This document shows positions 55,387 through 64,000 of a stretch of 64,000 bases of DNA, one piece after another. The notes beneath the pieces are model-generated. The model worked only from the letters and a program-made list of their open reading frames with translations. It did no database searches and had not been told where the DNA came from. This DNA is from Marinicella meishanensis (GTDB lineage: Bacteria > Pseudomonadota > Gammaproteobacteria > Xanthomonadales > Marinicellaceae): contig NZ_JAIOUV010000010.1 in NCBI RefSeq assembly GCF_019931145.1, positions 124,001 to 188,000 on the forward strand. The letters run 5' to 3'. Numbering within the stretch: position 1 is the first letter of the stretch; each line of letters begins with the position of its first letter. Position numbers and translations under genes: made by a program.

Positions 55387-55412
55387 AAAAGGCGTACCGA
55401 AGTACGCCTTTT
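55387..55412 (-). terminator. intrinsic terminator after the TonB receptor gene
   Basis: Stem AAAAGGCGTAC/GTACGCCTTTT (11 pairs) with loop CGAA; the A-run at 55385-55390 gives six T on the minus strand. It starts 22 bases after the receptor stop. Confidence 0.9.
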
Positions 55413-55433
55413 CTCAGTTTATCAAACTTTGGT

Positions 55434-58025
55434 TTAGAAAGTTTGGGTATATCTGAAGTAGGTAATGCGACCGTAACCATCATACAGGTTGAAGTCATAG
55501 TCACGAGAACCAATCGAACCACGGTTTACTGGTGGGAATTTCTCGCCGGCGTTACGCACACCAACGGTGAAACGACCATCCCAAGGAGCGTGGTAGTTCA
55601 ACTGTACATCGTGGGTGGTCCAAGAAGGTGCAGACAAGTTGGCTGAGTCAGCATCTTGGTCACCGATGTAGTTGATGTTGTAGGCCAAAGACCAATCACC
55701 GTAAGAGTATTGGTTAGACAATACCGCACGTTGCTCAGGCAAACCAGGAGTTTTAACCAAGTCCCCGCCACCGTCGATAGAGTAATCGAGGATGTGAGAC
55801 AACTGGAATTGTGTGGTCATGTTGCCACCCAACAACTCGTAGTTGAATCGAGCGTTCAAGTCCAAACCTGAAGTTTCAACTTCACCGTCGTTACCAAAAC
55901 CAGTGAAACACTGGATGATGGAACCGGTTGGTGATCGTTGACAGAACAGGCCAGGAGGATTGGCTATACCATTAATTTCATTGTTAATGATGGTTTGTGC
56001 ACTGAAGTTACGGATACGGTTGGTGATCTCAATGTTGTAGTAATCCAACGTGAAGTTGAACCAATCAACTGGCTCGTAAGCCAAACCAACAGACCACTGG
56101 TCTGAATCTTCAGGTTGCAACAAGGCGTTGGCTTGGATGAAGTCATTGATTTGCAATGAACATCCAGGATCTTGGCCTTGAACAACACAAGATTGAGGGT
56201 CACGAACAGAGGTGGCTGAGAAAGTGGTTTTCTGAGTCAAAATGTCCAAAGTGGGTGCACGGAAACCTTGACCGTACGAAGCACGCAGAGTCAGGTTGTC
56301 CAGAGGTTGATAACGCACAGACAGTTTAGGTGCAAAGTTGTCACCGAAATCTGAGTAGTCATCGTAACGACCCGCCAAGTTCACTTCCAAGTTGTCCATG
56401 AATGGGAACAAAGCCTCGAAGAACACAGCAGTCACGTCACGGTCACCAGCGGCAGAGTTACCAGCTGAACCACCCACTTGACCAGCCTCAGATTGAGGAT
56501 CGTACAAGTCAGCGTATTTCTCTTGTCTGTGCTCAGCACCGACGTACAGAGAAGCTGGACCACCGTCCATGTCGAACATGTCGAAAGCCACCGAACCGAA
56601 CAGCTCGTCTTGATCGTACTTAGAATCACGGAAAATGGTGATTCTCATTGAGTTCAAAACGTTCTCTGGGTTGGCAAAAGGATTGGCCAAGTCATAAGCG
56701 CCTGACTCAATCAAGCTGGCGGCGGCAGAACGCAACAAGTAGTTACGGCCGACATCAGAAGTTCTGTTGTCAGTGTGACGCAGACCAAACTCAACCTCGG
56801 CGTTGCCGATTTGACCAGTGGTGCCCACCAAGAAGTCCAATACTTGGTTCTTCACGGTGCTGTCACGATTACCCAAGGCATCAAAACGGTGCCACCAGTT
56901 AACAGCTTGTGGATCCAGACCCAAAGAAGGATCGTACAACGGGCTGTTGGGGTTGGTTGGGTTGTTAGGACTGTTGGCAGTCAAAGGCGTAGAGAAGAAT
57001 GATGAATCAGGTACGGGCGCGTAACGACCGAAAGACTCGGCTTGGGCGAAAGTGGCATTGGCCCACAATTCCCAGTTGTCATTGATCTCGTGAGAAGCTT
57101 TGGCGTAGAAAGATTTGTTCTCTGAAGACGCTTCGTCAGCAGAAACCAAAGTGAAGTCATACGCACAACGGGTGCCATTCAGTGAAGCACTGTTAGGCGT
57201 GGTGAAGAAACCGGTACCTGGGAAATCGCAACCAGTGATGTATGAAGTCCAGTTGAAGTTGTCAGCACCGTCAGTGATGGTGGTGAAGCTGTTACCGTAA
57301 ATAGAAGCACCTGGGTTTCTCCAAGGCAAGTCACGGGCGAAGATGATTTCACGGTCATTCCATGAAACACCAGCCAGCAAACTAGAACGGTCAGATGAAG
57401 CACCGAATACGATCGAACCTTCTTCACGCTCACCGCCATTGGCAGGAATAGAAACTTCGGCACCACCCAACATGATTTCAGCGCCTTGGTAATCGTCGCG
57501 AGTGATCACGTTGATTACACCACCGATCGCGTCAGAACCGTAGATCGCTGATGCACCATCAGTCAATACCTCGATTCGCTCAATCGCACCCATAGGCAAG
57601 GTGCTCAAGTTTTGCGATGAACCGGTAGAAGGTGAAACAGGCAGACGGCGGTTGTCGATCAATACCAAAGTACGGCCAGAGCCCAAAGCACGCAGTGACA
57701 CAGTTGAGTCACCTTGCGCAGAACTACCAGACTGAGGTCTGAAAGAACCGGCACTGTTGAAAGTCAGGTTACGGATGAAGTCAGCGGCGTTTGACTCACC
57801 ACTCAACTCGATTTGTTCACGCGTAATGACTGTAATTGGCAGCGCACCCTCGACGTCTGAGCGTTTAATACGCGAACCAGTTACAGTGATTTTACCCTGC
57901 TCTTCTACTGACTCGTCGTCACTGTCTTGCGCGAGCGCGACTGTTCCGAACGCAGAAGAAGCGATAAAACCTGTAAATAATGCTTTTTGCACAGCATTAG
58001 TAATAGGATTACGTTTCATTTTCAT
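55434..58025 (-). CDS. TonB-dependent outer-membrane receptor
   Basis: An 863-residue receptor with a signal peptide cut near FGTVALAQ. The plug starts with ITVTGSRIKRSDVEGALPI and contains GSGRTLVLIDNRRLP and DGASAIYGSDAIGGVINVIT. The barrel follows, with GYGQGFRAPTLDIL-type text (ASYGQGFRAPTLD) and a C-terminal Phe. It lacks an N-terminal signalling domain. The group is close to the xanthomonad receptors for peptides, sugars or other nutrients; the ligand is unknown. Codon use is biased (GTT/GAA/CGT-rich), consistent with strong expression. GGAGA lies nine bases upstream of the ATG. Confidence 0.93.
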   Translation of the reverse strand: MKMKRNPITNAVQKALFTGFIASSAFGTVALAQDSDDESVEEQGKITVTGSRIKRSDVEGALPITVITREQIELSGESNAADFIRNLTFNSAGSFRPQSGSSAQGDSTVSLRALGSGRTLVLIDNRRLPVSPSTGSSQNLSTLPMGAIERIEVLTDGASAIYGSDAIGGVINVITRDDYQGAEIMLGGAEVSIPANGGEREEGSIVFGASSDRSSLLAGVSWNDREIIFARDLPWRNPGASIYGNSFTTITDGADNFNWTSYITGCDFPGTGFFTTPNSASLNGTRCAYDFTLVSADEASSENKSFYAKASHEINDNWELWANATFAQAESFGRYAPVPDSSFFSTPLTANSPNNPTNPNSPLYDPSLGLDPQAVNWWHRFDALGNRDSTVKNQVLDFLVGTTGQIGNAEVEFGLRHTDNRTSDVGRNYLLRSAAASLIESGAYDLANPFANPENVLNSMRITIFRDSKYDQDELFGSVAFDMFDMDGGPASLYVGAEHRQEKYADLYDPQSEAGQVGGSAGNSAAGDRDVTAVFFEALFPFMDNLEVNLAGRYDDYSDFGDNFAPKLSVRYQPLDNLTLRASYGQGFRAPTLDILTQKTTFSATSVRDPQSCVVQGQDPGCSLQINDFIQANALLQPEDSDQWSVGLAYEPVDWFNFTLDYYNIEITNRIRNFSAQTIINNEINGIANPPGLFCQRSPTGSIIQCFTGFGNDGEVETSGLDLNARFNYELLGGNMTTQFQLSHILDYSIDGGGDLVKTPGLPEQRAVLSNQYSYGDWSLAYNINYIGDQDADSANLSAPSWTTHDVQLNYHAPWDGRFTVGVRNAGEKFPPVNRGSIGSRDYDFNLYDGYGRITYFRYTQTF

Positions 58026-58424
58026 TTATATGTTCTCCAAATTGTTATCCATGAGTTAACTCAAAAAATTGCATCTATATAGATTCCCTATCCGGCACAT
58101 ACTAACACTTTCATTTGTTAAAAAAAAGTCACAATTTAGTTTTTTTTACATTTTCTTAACATTATTTTTTCGCACAAAAACGCTTTCTTTACACATTATT
58201 AAGGATCATTTGAGGGAAAATCGTTTAACAGCAATGGTTAACGGCTTGGCAAGCCTTGCCACAACAGCATCTGCGCGCTTCACATCCCTTAACAAATGCC
58301 ACTGAAAACGGCTCAATTAAGCCCATTTTGGGTCAAAAAAAGCGTCACCCAGTGACCGCAGGCGGTGGCCCAGCCCCACCGCACACAGCCCCGTTATCAG
58401 ATCCACTGCTGAAGACCGCCCATT
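58026..58424. other. 399-base gene-free region upstream of the TonB receptor
   Basis: The part next to the receptor (58026-58200) is strongly AT-rich and should hold its promoter, though no single -35/-10 pair stands out. The other end holds the M24 peptidase terminator (58335-58356) and a second GC-rich hairpin (58362-58382). No gene was supported. Confidence 0.5.
58335..58356 (-). terminator. intrinsic terminator after the M24/MBL operon
   Basis: On the minus strand GTCAC-TGG-GTGAC forms a five-base stem followed by GC and seven T (A-run 58335-58341). It lies about 69 bases after the peptidase stop; a GC-rich hairpin at 58362-58382 precedes it. Confidence 0.55.
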
Positions 58425-59795
58425 TCACGGCTTGAGGGCTGAATGATTGGGCCTTGGAATCATATGAATTTCGGTTTGACGCCCATGCATGTAGCGCACT
58501 TGCTGCCCATCAAAAAACGCATCTTCTTCGAGCATGATGCGAATTTCTTTGTCCCACTCCTTAATATAGGTGGCGGCATTCAGTTCGATGGCATAGGCGG
58601 TGTTGGCATGTAACGGGTGATCGCCGGTGTGCGGCACACCACTCTGGGAATCCCACATGCCCAATGTGGTACCAGCCGCATGGCCGTAGTAGCCGATGGG
58701 GTGGGTGTAGATGGCTGGCTTGAGGCCCTCTTTGATGGCTTGTTGTCGGGACATGGCCAGCACCTCATTGCCGGTGCGACCGACTTTGAAATTTTGCGTG
58801 AAAATGTCTTGTAAGCGGTTGGCGTTTTGCAGCGCTTGCTGCAGATAAGCCGGCACTGCGGTTTCTCCGGGTTTCAGCACGTAGGCATGTTGTTGGGTGT
58901 CGGTGTTCATGCGCAAGTAGGTGAGGCCCATGTCCACATGGATCAAATCACCCGGTTGAATGATGTTTTTATCCGGCCTTTTGTCAAAGGTTCTTAAGTG
59001 ATCAAATGATTCGGCGTCCGCCCGCTGTGTCGACACCGAGGGATGAAACCAAGTGTCCAGCTTGAGGCCCTTGATGCGTTCTCGATACCACCAGGCCAAA
59101 TCTTCGGTGGTGGTCACCCCAGGTTGGATGGCTTGGCTGGACAAACCTTCGGCCAGAATGGTGTGGGCCATGCGCACCACTTGGGGATAGATCGCCATTT
59201 CTTTGGGTGTGCGGGTTTCCAGCCAACGCACCGCCAAGGATTCGGCACTGACCACACGGTCTTGAAACTGGGCCGGTAGAACCGCCATGAATGCCTGGTG
59301 CTCGGTGTGGGTCAGGCCATCGGCCTGGCCGTAATGAGCAGACAGGTTGAGGCCTATTTTTTTGGGGTTGCGTTCGTTGATGACTTCCACCAAACGCTGC
59401 CATTGGTCGGGTTGTTGGTCTTTGTCCCACGCTTTTTTGAACACCGTGCCCACGTCATACCGGGCCACCGCCAAGGTCTCCAATGCTTGCCCTGCGCCCG
59501 GGTCGTACATCACCAAAATCGTGCGGCGACGGGCGGCATGCCAGATCGCCGGCAGCAGGGTCCTGATCACCGGGTCTTCGTTGTACTCACGGGCCATGAC
59601 AAGCCACATGTCGATGCCAGTTTCACGCATCAAGTCAGGCAACACCGTTTGCACTTTGTCGGCCAACAAGCGATCAATGACCGCGGTTTGTTCTTTCAGC
59701 GATAAAATGTGCGGCATTTGGGCCCAGCCAGCAAAGCTGCTGAGCAACAGCAGGCAGGCCAGGTAAAACGGGGATCGGATCAGTGGTTTATTCAT
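58425..59795 (-). CDS. M24-family metallopeptidase (Xaa-Pro aminopeptidase-like), exported
   Basis: A 456-residue protein with a signal peptide ending near FAGWAQ. The N-terminal creatinase-like domain is followed by a pita-bread peptidase fold with metal ligands in HVDMGLTYLRMNTD (two Asp), THPIGYYGHAAG (His), AIELNAAT (Glu) and RIMLEEDAFF (Glu). The usual role is removal of an N-terminal residue before proline, here probably in the periplasm. It overlaps the preceding metallo-beta-lactamase-fold gene by eight bases. Confidence 0.88.
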   Translation of the reverse strand: MNKPLIRSPFYLACLLLLSSFAGWAQMPHILSLKEQTAVIDRLLADKVQTVLPDLMRETGIDMWLVMAREYNEDPVIRTLLPAIWHAARRRTILVMYDPGAGQALETLAVARYDVGTVFKKAWDKDQQPDQWQRLVEVINERNPKKIGLNLSAHYGQADGLTHTEHQAFMAVLPAQFQDRVVSAESLAVRWLETRTPKEMAIYPQVVRMAHTILAEGLSSQAIQPGVTTTEDLAWWYRERIKGLKLDTWFHPSVSTQRADAESFDHLRTFDKRPDKNIIQPGDLIHVDMGLTYLRMNTDTQQHAYVLKPGETAVPAYLQQALQNANRLQDIFTQNFKVGRTGNEVLAMSRQQAIKEGLKPAIYTHPIGYYGHAAGTTLGMWDSQSGVPHTGDHPLHANTAYAIELNAATYIKEWDKEIRIMLEEDAFFDGQQVRYMHGRQTEIHMIPRPNHSALKP

Positions 59796-60624
59796 GCGCG
59801 ATGGGCTCCTTGGTGGGGACGGGATGGATGGTCAGGGTTTGACCGGGTTGATTGAAAATTTGGTGACTGCTGTCTTGTAGGGCGGCAGGTGTCGGATCGG
59901 GCACGTGCACCCCGATGGCGCTGTGGGCATTGATTCGGTCTGCCAATATCTGTCGCCCCGACGGGGTCAGCATGAACCAATACGGCGGGTATGCCTGGTT
60001 GGTGAGGCGGGCTTGCCAATGGGCCTGCCATTGTTTGAAGTGGCGGTCATCGGGGTCGGCATCACCCAGGTGCATCACGGTGACTTGCTCATTCAAGGTC
60101 ACCCGGTAGACCAAATTGGCCACATGGGCCCGCTGTGGCCAACCAGCATGAGGAATCCGCACCGCTTCGATCGACACCGACCCCAGGCTCAAACTGACCG
60201 GTGCATCGCCACGGGCCTGGTCCAGTGGGTGGATTTGTTGGGCCACCGCCTGATGACCCGCCAAGGCTTCGATTTCATGGATTGCTTGGGTCGGCGCCAC
60301 CAATTGGGTGTTGGGAAACTGTTGCAGATAACGCAATAAATCCGCTGCATCGAAATGATCACCGTGGGCGTGGCTGATCAAAATCACCGCCACCTGACCG
60401 AATTCACCCTCGCCAGCAAAGATGGCTTGGCGCAAGGCTTCTGGGACCAATTGGTATTGGCCAAAGTGATCATGAAAAAAAGGATCAAACATGATTTGGG
60501 TGCTTTCATGCTTGACCATCAAAGCGGTGTTGCCCAGATAAGTCACGGTGGCTGGTTGGCCTGCCAAAGCGGGATTGGCCAGCCAGCACCACCACCCACA
60601 AATGATCAATTTTAAGGTATTCAT
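59788..60624 (-). CDS. MBL-fold metallohydrolase, exported
   Basis: A 278-residue metallo-beta-lactamase-fold protein with a signal peptide (cut near NPALA). The zinc site is SHAHGDHFD, with further ligands in IPHAGWP and HLGDADPD. The early LGNTALMVKHESTQIMFDPFF is typical of the UlaG/L-ascorbate-6-P-lactonase-like group. The substrate is unknown. The gene is coupled to the M24 peptidase gene, so the two may process the same compound or peptide in the periplasm. Confidence 0.85.
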   Translation of the reverse strand: MNTLKLIICGWWCWLANPALAGQPATVTYLGNTALMVKHESTQIMFDPFFHDHFGQYQLVPEALRQAIFAGEGEFGQVAVILISHAHGDHFDAADLLRYLQQFPNTQLVAPTQAIHEIEALAGHQAVAQQIHPLDQARGDAPVSLSLGSVSIEAVRIPHAGWPQRAHVANLVYRVTLNEQVTVMHLGDADPDDRHFKQWQAHWQARLTNQAYPPYWFMLTPSGRQILADRINAHSAIGVHVPDPTPAALQDSSHQIFNQPGQTLTIHPVPTKEPIAHE

Positions 60625-60713
60625 GTGGACTGATTATAAGGCCTGGTCGCGCCACTGTCAGGCCGCAGCAGAATTATTGCCCAAGCTCTGACCAAAAGCA
60701 CTACAATACGCGC

Positions 60714-61607
60714 ATGTCCGCTGACGAACACCGCAAAGGCCTGGCGGCCGGGTTGTTTTGTTTTGTGTTTTGGGGCTTTGCCCCGATCTATTTCAAACTG
60801 ATCCAGCACGTACCCGCCCTCACCATCATTGCCCACCGCATCATCTGGGCGGCCTTGTTTTTGTTGCTGTTCCTGGCCTGGCGTGAACGCCGTCAACTGT
60901 GGCAAGCCCTGTGGGTATCGGGCCGCCAACTGTTGGTGTTGCTGATCAGCGGCTCATTGGTGATCAGTAACTGGCTGATTTTTGTCTGGGCCGTGAATGA
61001 CGGTCAGATCCTGTCCACCTCATTGGGCTATTTCATCAACCCCTTGGTCAACATCTTTTTGGGGCTGTTGTTTTTGCAAGAACGCCTCAATCGGGTGCAG
61101 GTGGTGGCGCTGATCATAGCCGCATCGACCACCATTTACCTGGGTATTTTCCTGGGTCAACCCCCTTGGATCGCCTTGGCATTGGCAGTCACCTTTGGAC
61201 TGTATGGACTGGTGCGCAAACAATTGGACGTCAGGCCCTTGATCGGTTTGTTCTGGGAGACCACCTTGCTGCTGCTGCCGGCCATGGTGTTTTTGCTCGG
61301 CTGGCTGCCCATCGAACCAGCCAACGACCACGACACCCAAACTTGGTTGTTGTTGGCCCTGTCTGGGATCATCACCATCCTGCCGTTGATCGGCTTCAAT
61401 TATGCCGCCAAGCGCTTGACCCTGACCTTGATCGGCTTTTTACAATACATCGCCCCATCCATCAGTTTCATGATCGCGGTTTTGTTTTACGGAGAGGTTT
61501 TCACCCACGGCCACCAGGTGGCTTTTGCCGGCATATGGACCGCCTTGCTGATCATCAGCTGGCAACCGCTGCGCCGCATGTGGCGGCAACGCCAAACCCA
61601 TCCCTAA
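60714..61607 (+). CDS. rarD: EamA-family transporter RarD
   Basis: A 297-residue inner-membrane protein with ten transmembrane helices in two EamA halves. It starts KGLAAGLFCFVFWGFAPIYFK and contains NWLIFVWAVNDGQILSTSLGYFINPL and a second half with LIGFLQYIAPSISF, all typical of RarD. The family comprises drug/metabolite transporters; the substrate of RarD is not known. It is divergent from the MBL-fold gene and converges with the DUF2237 gene, 16 bases apart. Confidence 0.9.
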   Translation: MSADEHRKGLAAGLFCFVFWGFAPIYFKLIQHVPALTIIAHRIIWAALFLLLFLAWRERRQLWQALWVSGRQLLVLLISGSLVISNWLIFVWAVNDGQILSTSLGYFINPLVNIFLGLLFLQERLNRVQVVALIIAASTTIYLGIFLGQPPWIALALAVTFGLYGLVRKQLDVRPLIGLFWETTLLLLPAMVFLLGWLPIEPANDHDTQTWLLLALSGIITILPLIGFNYAAKRLTLTLIGFLQYIAPSISFMIAVLFYGEVFTHGHQVAFAGIWTALLIISWQPLRRMWRQRQTHP

Positions 61608-61623
61608 GCGCAACAGACCGCAT

Positions 61624-62001
61624 TCATTGCAGGTCCACAGCGTGGGCTTTGAGCAATTGGATGTCGACCACTTCCAAGGTCCGTTGGTGGGTGCTGCGGA
61701 TGTGCACTTTGGGCGCCAACCCGGCTTGATGGGCCTGCAACCAACGGCTGGCACACAAACACCAGCGGTCCCCGGTTTTGAGCCCCGGAAAGTTGAATTC
61801 CGGTCGCGGGGTGATCAAGTCGTTGCCCATGCGCTTGGAGAATTGCAAGAATTCATCGGTGAGTTGCACACAGACCGTGTGCATGCCCAAGTCTTCATCG
61901 GCGGTGTTACAACAGCCGTCCCGAAAGAAGCCGGTTTTGGGTTCATCGCTGCAAGCTTCCAAAGGCTCACCATACACATTCACACTGTCGTGTTGGATCA
62001 T
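61624..62001 (-). CDS. DUF2237 family protein
   Basis: A 125-residue cytoplasmic protein matching the DUF2237 pattern: [55 protein letters not shown] and a C-terminal [10 protein letters not shown]. Several conserved cysteines could bind metal. Function is unknown. It is monocistronic and divergent from the hydrolase-OsmC gene. Confidence 0.9.
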   Translation of the reverse strand: MIQHDSVNVYGEPLEACSDEPKTGFFRDGCCNTADEDLGMHTVCVQLTDEFLQFSKRMGNDLITPRPEFNFPGLKTGDRWCLCASRWLQAHQAGLAPKVHIRSTHQRTLEVVDIQLLKAHAVDLQ

Positions 62002-62123
62002 GGGTAAAATCTCTTTTAAAATATTTCAATATTGTAGCGAACAATGCGACCAGTTCCGATGAAAGATTTGGGCCGATGACCGGTCTTTTTTTGAATCACC
62101 ATGCACAGCCAGCAGGCCCTTTT

Positions 62124-63335
62124 ATGAAAAAACAAGCCATCCAATTCACTGGCAGCCAAGGCACTTTGGCTGGTTTACTGGAACAACCGAACACCGTCAG
62201 CAAGGCCACGGTGCTGTTTGCCCACTGTTTCACCTGTGGCAAAAATGCCATGGCTGCCTCGCACATTTCACAGGCTTTGGTGCAATTGGGCTATGCGGTG
62301 ATGCGCTTTGACTTCACCGGCTTGGGCAACTCAGACGGCGACTTTGCCAACAGCAATTTTTCTTCCAATGTCGAAGATCTGGTGGCCGCGACTAAGCATC
62401 TGGCCGAACACTTCACCGCACCCAGCCTGTTGATTGGCCATTCCTTGGGTGGCGCCGCGGTGTTGAAAGCGGCCAGCCAAATTCCAAGCGCCAAAGCGGT
62501 GGTGACCATTGGTGCGCCGGCCGATGCCGCGCATGTCAAACACCTGTTCAAAGCCGATTTGAACGCCATTGAAGCCGCTGGTGAAGCCACCGTGGAGTTG
62601 GCCGGGCGTCCATTCACCATCAAGCAACAATTCATCGATGATTTGAACCAACAAGACACCAGCCACATCAGCCAATTGAGAAAGGCTTTGCTGGTGATGC
62701 ATTCTCCCGTGGATGACACCGTGTCCATCAACGAAGCCGAAAAGATCTACGTGGCCGCCAAACATCCGAAAAGCTTTGTCAGTCTGGATCACGCCAACCA
62801 CCTGCTCACCGGTCGCGAGGACGCGGCCTACGCAGCAAAAGTAATCGCCACTTGGTCTGAAAAATTCATCGACAGCCAAACATTGGCACCGCCCAAAGTC
62901 ACTGTGCCAGAAAAGCAGGTGCGGGTGACTGAAATCGATCACCGGTTCCAATGCGATGTGCAAACTGCTGACCACCAATGGATCGCCGATGAGCCGACTG
63001 CAGTGGGCGGTGCCAACACCGGCCCCGATCCCTACCAACACCTGTTGGCCGCCTTGGGCAGTTGCACGGTGATGACCTTGCGCATGTACGCCAACCTGAA
63101 AAAAATCCCCATGGAAAACGTGGTGGTTACCTTGTCCCACAGCCGCGAACACGGTGCCGATTGCCAAGCCTGCGATGAGGCGCATCCTCAAATAGATGTG
63201 ATTGAGCGGACCATCGCCTTCGCAGGGGAGCTGAGCGAAGAGGACACCGAGCGCCTGTTGGTGATTGCCGACAAATGCCCAGTGCACCGCACTTTGCACA
63301 ACAAGATTGAAATCAGGACTGGGTTGGCATCGTAA
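62124..63335 (+). CDS. alpha/beta-hydrolase - OsmC fusion protein
   Basis: A 403-residue fusion. The ATG at 62124 has AGCAGG seven bases upstream; an earlier in-frame ATG would add 16 unlikely residues. Residues 1 to about 250 form an alpha/beta hydrolase with nucleophile Ser107 (GHSLGG), Asp in HSPVDDTVS and His in DHANHLL. The rest is an OsmC/YhfA-type domain with the two peroxidatic/resolving-type Cys314 (LGSC) and Cys385 (DKCPVH). Fusions of this kind recur in proteobacteria and are annotated as bifunctional. The second domain suggests organic hydroperoxide or thiol chemistry, but the joint substrate is unknown. Confidence 0.92.
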   Translation: MKKQAIQFTGSQGTLAGLLEQPNTVSKATVLFAHCFTCGKNAMAASHISQALVQLGYAVMRFDFTGLGNSDGDFANSNFSSNVEDLVAATKHLAEHFTAPSLLIGHSLGGAAVLKAASQIPSAKAVVTIGAPADAAHVKHLFKADLNAIEAAGEATVELAGRPFTIKQQFIDDLNQQDTSHISQLRKALLVMHSPVDDTVSINEAEKIYVAAKHPKSFVSLDHANHLLTGREDAAYAAKVIATWSEKFIDSQTLAPPKVTVPEKQVRVTEIDHRFQCDVQTADHQWIADEPTAVGGANTGPDPYQHLLAALGSCTVMTLRMYANLKKIPMENVVVTLSHSREHGADCQACDEAHPQIDVIERTIAFAGELSEEDTERLLVIADKCPVHRTLHNKIEIRTGLAS

Positions 63336-63388
63336 TCCAATCCTGCCAAATCACAGCGAAACATATCGAGGTGTATTGAGTACCGTCT

Positions 63389-63420
63389 CGTCATCCTGCG
63401 GCTTGACGGCAGGATCCAGG
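63389..63420 (+). repeat. REP-like palindromic repeat, copy A
   Basis: Contains TCCTGC/GCAGGA (six-base stem) around GGCTTGACG, flanked by GTCA and TCCAGG. Copy B at 63475-63505 is the same unit inverted. Confidence 0.7.
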
Positions 63421-63474
63421 TGGTAACATGTATGTATTATTGAGGGAATCAAGCATCTGTAATGGCTTAACCTG

Positions 63475-63505
63475 CCTGGATTCTGTGGTCAAGCCACAGA
63501 ATGAC
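63475..63505 (-). repeat. REP-like palindromic repeat, copy B (inverted)
   Basis: Contains TTCTGTGG/CCACAGAA (eight-base stem, loop TCAAG), flanked by CCTGGA and TGAC. Its reverse complement aligns with copy A, forming an inverted pair about 54 bases apart. Confidence 0.7.
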
Positions 63506-63593
63506 AATAACAAGAATCATGCAGAATCAATTGACCGAACAGTGTGGCATCAAGTGCTGGATGAGCAGTGATAAGAGGCCCAGGCATTCTTTA

Positions 63594-63616
63594 GATCACT
63601 GAGCGGGTCGAAGTGC
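63594..63616 (+). repeat. 23-base dispersed repeat, copy 1
   Basis: GATCACTGAGC-GG-GTCGAAGTGC. It differs from copy 2 only at two bases (GG instead of TT). Confidence 0.8.
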
Positions 63617-63684
63617 ATTGGTTGAAAACCTTCCAATTGCTTGGCCTCAATGGGCTCAGCCACCTTTGTATTTCAATTCAATAA

Positions 63685-63707
63685 GATCACTGAGCTTGTC
63701 GAAGTGC
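63685..63707 (+). repeat. 23-base dispersed repeat, copy 2, supplying a gene end
   Basis: GATCACTGAGC-TT-GTCGAAGTGC. The reverse complement encodes the last residues (ALRQAQ) and the TGA of the TPR gene. Confidence 0.8.
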
Positions 63708-64000
63708 TTCCCAATCCTGCACCTGTTGTTGCAGGCGTTGCGACAATTCATACAGGTCTTTGACTTTGGGGGCCTCAGTGCCGTTGTTTTGATCCACTTC
63801 CTCGAACAAAGCCCAGGCCGCATCGAAACGACCCAATCCGGCAGCCACGGTGGCTTGGTTGGTCAGGATGTACCAGGTCAAAGGGTGCTTATCCCCCAAC
63901 ACGTCCCGGGCTGTGGCGGCATTGCGCTCGGTCAAAGACCAGGCTTGCTCGAATCGCCCCTGCTGGTGTAACAATTCAACCAGGTTGTAAGTCAGCATCA
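63687..64000 (-). CDS. TPR-repeat protein (C-terminal part)
   Basis: The frame is open to the right edge, so the N-terminal part lies outside the window. The visible 104 or so residues are helical TPR pairs of the kinesin-light-chain/TPR_10 type (LHQQGRFEQAWSLTERNAATARDVLGDKHPLT, then LTNQATVAAGLGRFDAAWALFEEV). This type is frequent in xanthomonad serine/threonine kinases and LuxR-like signalling proteins, but no such domain is visible here. The final six residues and stop lie within a dispersed repeat, so the original C-terminus may have been replaced. Confidence 0.75.
   Translation of the reverse strand, partial: MLTYNLVELLHQQGRFEQAWSLTERNAATARDVLGDKHPLTWYILTNQATVAAGLGRFDAAWALFEEVDQNNGTEAPKVKDLYELSQRLQQQVQDWEALRQAQ

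Larger units (their letters stand above)
63336..63686. other. 351-base gene-free region with REP-like repeats
   Basis: No coding sequence is supported. It contains two inverted copies of a palindromic unit (63389-63420 and 63475-63505) and one of two copies of a second, 23-base unit (63594-63616; the other straddles the right border at 63685-63707). Such clusters are typical of extragenic repeat sequences. Confidence 0.6.

Noticed and set aside
58069-58305. Short plus-strand open frame upstream of the TonB receptor
   Set aside because: Low-complexity AT-rich sequence with no ribosome site; more likely promoter and leader DNA.
62331-63299. 322-codon open frame on the minus strand inside the hydrolase-OsmC gene
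   Set aside because: It is a mirror frame of a well-supported gene and resembles no protein family.

Overview
The window looks like chromosomal DNA of a Gram-negative gammaproteobacterium near the Xanthomonadales/Lysobacterales (a Marinicella-like marine lineage would fit). Supporting signs are a fused aspartokinase-diaminopimelate decarboxylase, a MetX-family acyltransferase with the signature of xanthomonad serine O-succinyltransferases, the order lolB-ispE-tRNA-Gln-prs-rplY-pth, map next to glnD, type IV pili, and many outer-membrane barrels and lipoproteins. The genus is inference. No rRNA, phage, intact insertion sequence or CRISPR array was seen.

Layout. 1-3 kb: 3' end of a peptide/nickel-type ABC importer (binding protein, two permeases, a lipoprotein). 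3-5.4 kb: a GntR/YtrA-regulated ABC-2 exporter operon with a candidate operator. 5.5-24.7 kb: housekeeping genes. These are the MetX-family acyltransferase, pth-rplY-prs-tRNA-Gln-ispE-lolB, an unknown outer-membrane barrel, a Lon-family protease, the lysC-lysA fusion, a GST, a MipA-like protein, glnD-map, hemB-aroE and nth.

24.7-33 kb: one minus-strand glycan locus with a sulfotransferase, three paralogous family-2 sulfotransferases sharing an extra C-terminal module, a GT4 glycosyltransferase and a Wzm/Wzt-type ABC exporter. Together they suggest synthesis and export of a sulfated surface glycan. 33-39 kb: pilU, a TerB-like protein, a MltD-like lytic transglycosylase, a GT39-type membrane glycosyltransferase and a DUF2333 protein.

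39-48.6 kb: a visibly more AT-rich segment bounded by two type IV pilin genes with nearly identical 5' ends. Between them lie a TfpX/TfpZ-type pilin accessory protein, a GT-C membrane glycosyltransferase, a periplasmic cyclophilin, a methyltransferase plus flippase-like membrane protein, a dolichol-phosphate-mannose-synthase-like GT2, and a TMTC-like membrane protein with a C-terminal helical/TPR-like region. The last two lie directly downstream of the second pilin behind a strong terminator. The best hypothesis is a lipid-linked-sugar pilin O-glycosylation module. This is the most interesting part of the window.

48.6-64 kb: a further sulfotransferase, a large BNR/sortilin-like secreted protein, yicC-gmk, a methyltransferase, a TonB-dependent receptor, an M24 peptidase with a metallo-beta-lactamase-fold protein, rarD, DUF2237, an alpha/beta-hydrolase-OsmC fusion, a REP-like repeat cluster and the 3' end of a TPR protein that runs off the window.
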